Assembly (NCBI GenBank): GCA_963082975.1
Contig: OY720350.1
Span: 24,523,875 to 24,587,874 of the forward strand
Length of the DNA stretch: 64,000 nt
Reading direction: 5' to 3'
Source of the DNA: Labia minor
Lineage: Eukaryota > Arthropoda > Insecta > Dermaptera > Spongiphoridae
The notes under the pieces are model-generated. The model saw only the letters and a program-made list of their open reading frames with translations, ran no database searches and was not told the DNA's origin. This document shows positions 58,272-64,000 of the stretch, piece by piece; within the stretch, counting starts at the first letter, position 1, and every line of letters begins with the position of its first letter. The position numbers were made by a program, and so were the translations under genes.

Positions 58272-61200
58272 TATTATATACATATACCTATAGATAATAA
58301 AATTCGAATATAACATTTCAATTGAAATTCAATTAACTATAAAAAAATAAAATTATTGTTAATTAAATTAGGCATAAAATTGAAATTAAATTATATTTTA
58401 AAATACGAAAATTATTTATTTAATCGAATTTTAGAATTTGAGTAAAACGAGTATATATTTTGAAAAGGATTTTTGTGCCGAAAAACCAAAAATTTTAATT
58501 TTTTTTTTTTTCAATCCAATCGGGTGGGATAAGTAATATATAAACAAAATAAAACGATTCAAGTGGTATACTCATCTAATCTTGTAATATTAATAGAGCA
58601 TAATGTGTTAAAATTTTAAATCATAAAGATATTATTATTATTATACCATTTTTGAATTTACGATTTTGATCTGACATTTTTACTAATTTAATGAAACATA
58701 TTTTACTAGATTTACTAAAGAGAAAATTGCGGGGGTTTAATTGATTTGAGATATAAAAAAAGAGAATATATACTTATATAAATTAAAAATATTAAAAATT
58801 ACCTTATAAATAATAATCTTTTATTTAATTTATATTATTTAGTTTTCATTATTTCTTTCTTTCTTGACAACAAATATACTTTTACATTGACATTTCTACC
58901 ATTATATTTTCATTATGTTGGTAACATAAATTTATTTATGTTGGTAATCTAATGAAACAACTTTTTTCTATTTAAGTTATATCAAAATAGATAGGCATAT
59001 TTATTGTAATATATATATTGAAATAATACATTATAAAGTTATTAGAATATTTTTTATGTATTTTAACAAAACCATTTGAAAAAATATTGTTTTTTCCAAT
59101 TTAAATAAATTGTCTTTTATTTTATCTAATTTTTTTCATTTTAATTGACACCAAAAATGTCTTCATTCACTGATATTTATTCAAATAATAATTTGTTTTT
59201 TATTTTTTCTATTTTTTTTAATTTATTTATACATTATAATCCAAAAATATATTATAAATTATTATTTTGGACTCCATTGAAGGTGTGAAGATTGTCGCTC
59301 TCACTCTTTCGATGTCCATTATATTATTATCTCTTAATAAATGCCCGGAATCCGTTTGCAGAACACAGATAAATGTACATACGTCAAAATACTTCTATCC
59401 CTCTCCCTTCTACTGTTAATTATCAATTTAAATGCTTTTCTTCTTAGGTAAATGAAAAATTGGAGAGATTGTATTATTTACAGACAAAATCCATTCATTG
59501 TTTCTATTCAGGATCAAATGATAATATCTTAGTATTAAAAAAAAAGTACAGATAATTTTAAATTTTATTTCGTCACATAAGAATAGAAGAGGATAAAGAG
59601 GTGTTTCAAATGGAAAAAAGTCATTTGATCATTTTATAAATCATTCTTATCAGAGTGCCTTATTTAATAATTGATCTGGCAATTTTTGTTTATGCTAAAT
59701 GCTAATTTGTATGACAGATATTTTTCAACTATATATTACTTTTTTTTAATTAAAAGATTAACTAATTTATAAATAATATAAATTATTATTAAATAAATAT
59801 CATAATAATAAATAATATATAAATATAAAATATAAATAAATTGATATCTTCTTACTTAAACAAATAAAATGGATAATTGATGTAGTTTTTTAAGATGAAA
59901 ATGTTCATGTTTTTTTTTTATTTTAAAAGCATACATAAATACATTTATAAACTTTTTTTTTATTTTAATTTAAAATAATTAACGAGATTTTTGAATATAT
60001 TTTAAGATAATATATAGGAAAATGGTGAGTGAATAATTTATTTGCTAGTTTTTTATTTTAATTAAAAAGTTGGAAAAAATAATGAATAACTTGAATATAA
60101 ATATATATGTCATTTTTTCATAATTAATTTTTATTGAATAGTGAAAAAAATAACGAAACAGGAAAAAATAATAAATTTTTTTATAACTAGCTCTGGAAAA
60201 AAAATATTCTTCTCCGTCTGAGTTAGTCATTAATTTTCAATTTTTTAAAATTTTTCTTTTGTGCTAAGTTTGTGTTATATATATATATATATATATATAT
60301 AATTCTTGAATATTAAAGCTACAATATAAAAAAAATCACAAAAAACTATATTTAGATTAATTCTGAATTTTTTCTTATTAATTGACACTCCTCAAATTGT
60401 ATATTTGAATTGTGGTTGCCTAGAAGTAAAACGATATTAAAAGCACTTTAATCTTGGGCGAGGCACTTTACGACAGTATTTTCTTTTATAATTCGATATA
60501 TAATTGCTTTACAGATTATTGTATATTTGAGTATTACTATCCTAACCTAAAATAATATTTAGGTAATGATTTAAAATCTATATCAGAATTTAATAAATTT
60601 CTTATTGTAAATTTAATAAATAATGTTTTATGTTTTAGAAAAACCCGTTAGAATGAAAATAGTTTAAAATATAATATTTATAAAAATTTAATATTGTAGC
60701 TTCAATAAGTTATTTAGAAAATTAAAAATTAGAAAAAATTATAATTTTCTGTTTTTTTTTAAATACCGATATAATAAAAACTAATAAAAATATATAAAAA
60801 TTGTATAATATTTAAATATTTATTTTCTATACTGAATCAATTGATCATACATTTATTATTCTAGCTTTCATATTTCATATAGTTAAAAATTTGTAGAAAA
60901 TTAAAAAAAAAAAATTATATTTTGGATAATTAATATCGATTGTGTTACACCACACGACAGTAATGACGATTATTGTATGGTCTGAAAAGATTTCCCCCCC
61001 CTGACCCAAAAAAAAAATTTATACTAATAAAGACATATAATAATGTATAATATTTAATTATTTAAAATTTTGAAATCTGAATAATAAATTATTATATTAG
61101 TTTAATATTTCATTCATATTGTTGAAAATTTGTTAAATATTAGAAAAAGACAAAAAAAATTTCAAATTATATATAATTCATATTTTCGCACCAAGAGTTA

Positions 61201-61739
61201 GTAGAAAGAACAGTGGAAGAGAGCTTTCAGCTTGGGAAGACTCCTAATTCTTGTTAGTTTATTTAGGGTAAAACATTGGTGGGGTCTTCTCTGGACTATA
61301 TTTAGTGATGCCTGGGAGTGAATGTCTGGTAAATATATGTCTCCTGTATTAATTACCTTTCAGATTGGGGAAATATATGACCTTTATGCAGAAAATTTTC
61401 AGGTGTGCGATTTGTTTGGACTCTGTTTTACTTGATCATCATTATCAGTAGTAATTATACCATGAATCAACCTTTTTGTCATTTATACTTATTTGTCATT
61501 ATTATCATTAATTGATTAACAATAAAATAGGAGATTTTGAAGTAGAACTGGTAATTAAATAACTAGGAATAAAAACAATGTTGCCTACTCCCCAAGATCG
61601 CTCACGTAATCCTTCCCCCCTGATCGATAAGGCACATCCTCTTGAACATAATACATACATACTCTCATGGTCACTGTTTTTATTTATTTGTTTACTATAT
61701 CATAATTCTATTATTAATCTATATATATATATATATATA
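58272..61739. other. Long AT-rich spacer
   Basis: No gene was seen in about 3.5 kb. (TA)n lies at about 60276-60302. At 60977-61008, tggtctgaaaagatttccccc resembles a single diverged mariner terminal repeat like that at 24602. The stretch 61195-61400 is less AT-rich and unrecognised. Confidence 0.45.
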
Positions 61740-62670
61740 ATAGGTTGGGGAAAAAGAAATCCATTATTTTTACGTGAACTTCAAGACTTTATTTAACATG
61801 TTTTGCATTGTCTGATTTAGGTCAAATATGCACCATTTTGTTCTATAATTTGTTGCCATTTTAATGGTAGCTTCATTATGCCTCTCTCATAAAAGTCTTG
61901 GTCCTTATTAGAGAAAAACTCCAGCAATTGATTTTCACACTCTTCCCTTGATGCCAATTTCTTATCACTAAAACACGCTTTGACCACGATCGCTTTCGCA
62001 TAATGTTGTCGTATGTGACCCATTTCTCATCCCCAGTCACCATCCGTTTAAGAAATGGGTTGATTTCATTACGTTTGGCCAAGGCTTCGCAGATGGAAAT
62101 TCGATCCATCATGTTTTTTGGTGTTAATTGGTGTGGCACCCAAACATCAAGCTTTTTTTAAACCCAGCTTTGTGCAAATGGTTTAAAACTGTTTTGTGGT
62201 CGATCTTTAACTCCTGGGCGATGCTACGACTACTAACATGCCGGTCCACTTCGATGATTTCAGTGACTTTGTCGACATTTTCGACGACGGGCCTGCCTGT
62301 GCGAGGGGCATCCTTAACGTCAAAAATACCCGAACGGAATCGACGAAACCAAAATTGCGCGTAATTAGCTGTTACAATATCGGGACCATAAACACTATTC
62401 ACATTTTCAGCCGCCTGACTTGCATTTTCGCCCTTATCAAAGAAAAACTGTAAAATGTACCGAATTTTCTCTTTGTTGACTTCCATCTTTAACGCCGTGT
62501 AACTCAGAACTGAATGGACAAAACAAAAAACTGCAAACGAATTCTTTTAGTGCGAACTGTTACCTTGACAACGAGCATAAATTTGAAATTGTTTGATCGA
62601 TAATTTACGAGATATCGATCACTACAGCCATCTACCGAAAAAATAATGGATTTCTTTTTCCCCAACCTAA
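61740..62670 (-). mobile_element. Internally deleted mariner element with intact ends
   Basis: Perfect 31-bp terminal repeats beginning taggttggggaaaaagaaat lie at both ends, flanked by TA at 61738-61739 and 62671-62672. At 931 bp it is about 350 bp shorter than a typical full mariner (about 1.28 kb); the missing part is in the transposase. The ends look fully mobilisable in trans, whereas the gene is dead. Confidence 0.92.
61817..62486 (-). pseudogene. Mariner transposase, frameshifted and internally deleted
   Basis: The N-terminal HTH part starts at 62486 (MEVNKEKIRYILQFFFDKGE) and includes WFRRFRSGIFDVKDAPRTGR and SRSIAQELKIDHKTVLNHLH. A one-base change in the A-run near 62152-62159 shifts the frame; the next frame holds the WVPHEL-like PHQLTPKNMMDRISICEAL and the first catalytic Asp in VTGDEKWVTYDN. 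After KRSWSK (about 61985) a deletion removes the second and third catalytic Asp regions. A third frame resumes at KKLASREECENQLLEFF and finishes normally with YERGIMKLPLKWQQ and IIEQNGAYLT. It cannot make active enzyme, though the HTH part could still be made. Confidence 0.9.
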
Positions 62671-62672
62671 TA

Positions 62673-64000
62673 TATATATAAATAAAAGCTTTGAAATAAA
62701 ATTCTCTTTTACGTTAAGATTAGGTTAAAATAAAGAAAAGATTAAGATTAAATAATTAAAATAATTAAGGAAAAATAAAATAAAAAGAGACCAATTTGTG
62801 GTTCTTATATATTTTCATAATTATAGCCATATATAAGTTTGAAGGAAAATGTCAAACCCTTTATACAGAAAGTGTGAAAGAAATTTAAATCTTATCCTGA
62901 CTGAGGAAGGCAAGTCAAAAATTTCATGAAAAAGACAAAATTTCACAGTTTTCCACTTCCTACTTCGGCCTTCCTTTCTTCAATTAAATATCCGGATAAA
63001 TTAGACCAAATGAATATCACTCAAGACTGACTCAGAACATGAATCAAATGTAGGAATTCTATAATGAAGACTGCTGAGGATTAAAATTACTCCAAAATCC
63101 AAATCAATTTAAAAACAATTAATAAACTTTGGTTCACTAGAACTGTAAGGTTAAAAATTGTAACTTTTCTGTTTAAGATAAATATAATAAAATGAAAACT
63201 TAAAGATATATAAAATTGAATATTATTACATAAAATTACTATATATACGATCTAATATTCAATCAAGTGATATATAACTTATTTTTTATCTTTAATATTT
63301 CTTAAATATGTATTTTAATCATATATGCTCTTTTGTTAAATAATATTGTTAGATAAATATCTTTTGGTATATTACTAAGATCAAATATCTGACAAGAGAG
63401 AGAGATAAGAAGAAATCTTTCTGAAGCTGAGGTTATAATTAAACTTCGGTTAAAGCGAATATACCAACAAACTTGAAACTTCTTTGAATGTTTAATTAAA
63501 AATTATTTTTATTAAGTTATATAGTAAAATTATTAAGTTTTAGCATAAACAACTTGGTCTGATAAAAAAAGTATAGATTTTAAATTTATTCTTTATATAC
63601 CTTGATAATTTATTTGTTATTATGAAATCAAAGAACCATGAAATCTGAAAATATTACTACATATTAAGTGATGTTTTCTCTTGCACTCACCTTTCCAACA
63701 AAAAAGAATTAAATTCTATCAGTCACATTCATCCTGTTCTTTAACAAAGATATATTCGATTAAATGCCCCAAAAAAAAGCGGCTCAAGTAATATGAATTA
63801 GTTTCAGCCAATTAACCTAGAAATTTTGAATTGAAAATTAATCTACCAATTTTGTAGTCAACCGATGATGATGATGATAATAAATCCATCATTCAAAAAT
63901 CGTTAATTATTTTCCGGATTCTTTCTCTCTTTCTAACATTTTTTCATTTCTTCTAAGTAAATATCCTGCCTAGACCAAACAAAAGCACTGTTTCTCCATT
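62673..64000. other. AT-rich spacer to window end
   Basis: No gene, hairpin end or recognised repeat was seen. A (GA)n run lies at about 63396-63408. Confidence 0.45.

Noticed and set aside
63690..63720. Consensus-like minus-strand splice donor (AAG|GTGAG) near 63693
   Set aside because: All three frames upstream on that strand contain stops within a few codons, so there is no exon to support.

Overview
This window is very AT-rich (only short patches are GC-richer) and has no clear multi-exon host gene. The repeats point to an arthropod nuclear genome, most likely an insect: a jockey-type non-LTR retrotransposon, RTE-like and R1-like LINE remnants, several Tc1/mariner derivatives with TA target sites, hAT elements with 8-bp target duplications, and many short rolling-circle-like elements carrying GT or GACG microsatellites. 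The order and species cannot be settled from this sequence. I read the window as intergenic DNA built by repeated transposon insertion. || Layout. 0.5-1.2 kb: an inverted B-family element. 1.6-2.4 kb: the 3' end of an RTE-like LINE. 3.8-8.3 kb: AT-rich C/D-family repeats, a 66-bp tandem array, a duplicated block and an R1-like RT scrap. 8.7-11 kb: an A-family element, a second RTE tail and a B-related repeat. 12.1-15.0 kb: a fold-back mariner and a 1.7-kb hAT element that keeps the first transposase exons. 15.4-18.6 kb: a young-looking, 5'-truncated jockey-like element with an intact 906-codon ORF2 and a 13-bp target duplication. 19.3-21.3 kb: a fold-back element and a C/D composite. 23.4-31.4 kb: A copies, a mariner MITE, a GAGA/TATA-like island and a C/D composite containing a nested palindromic element. 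34-38 kb: A copies (one internally duplicated), a possible orphan exon and a full B element. 39.4-40.0 kb: a decayed Mos1-like mariner. 41.7-51.3 kb: three A copies, B, and G with a B nested in it. 51.6-52.6 kb: a DNA transposon with a hAT MITE inside its right terminal repeat. 55.7-57.2 kb: an A element split by a foreign insertion. 58.2 and 61.7 kb: a small MITE and an internally deleted mariner. || How the parts relate. The only apparently intact protein gene is the jockey-like ORF2 (endonuclease plus reverse transcriptase). Everything else with a recognisable origin is non-autonomous or broken and would need proteins supplied elsewhere. The most interesting theme is a set of short families (A, B, G). 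In each, a 10-12 bp subterminal inverted repeat brackets a microsatellite-bearing body, and a perfect 5-6 bp stem with a 4-nt loop follows the right repeat. This is the layout described for Helentron-associated (HINE/DINE-1-like) rolling-circle elements. I infer that class from structure alone, because no Rep/helicase gene is present.
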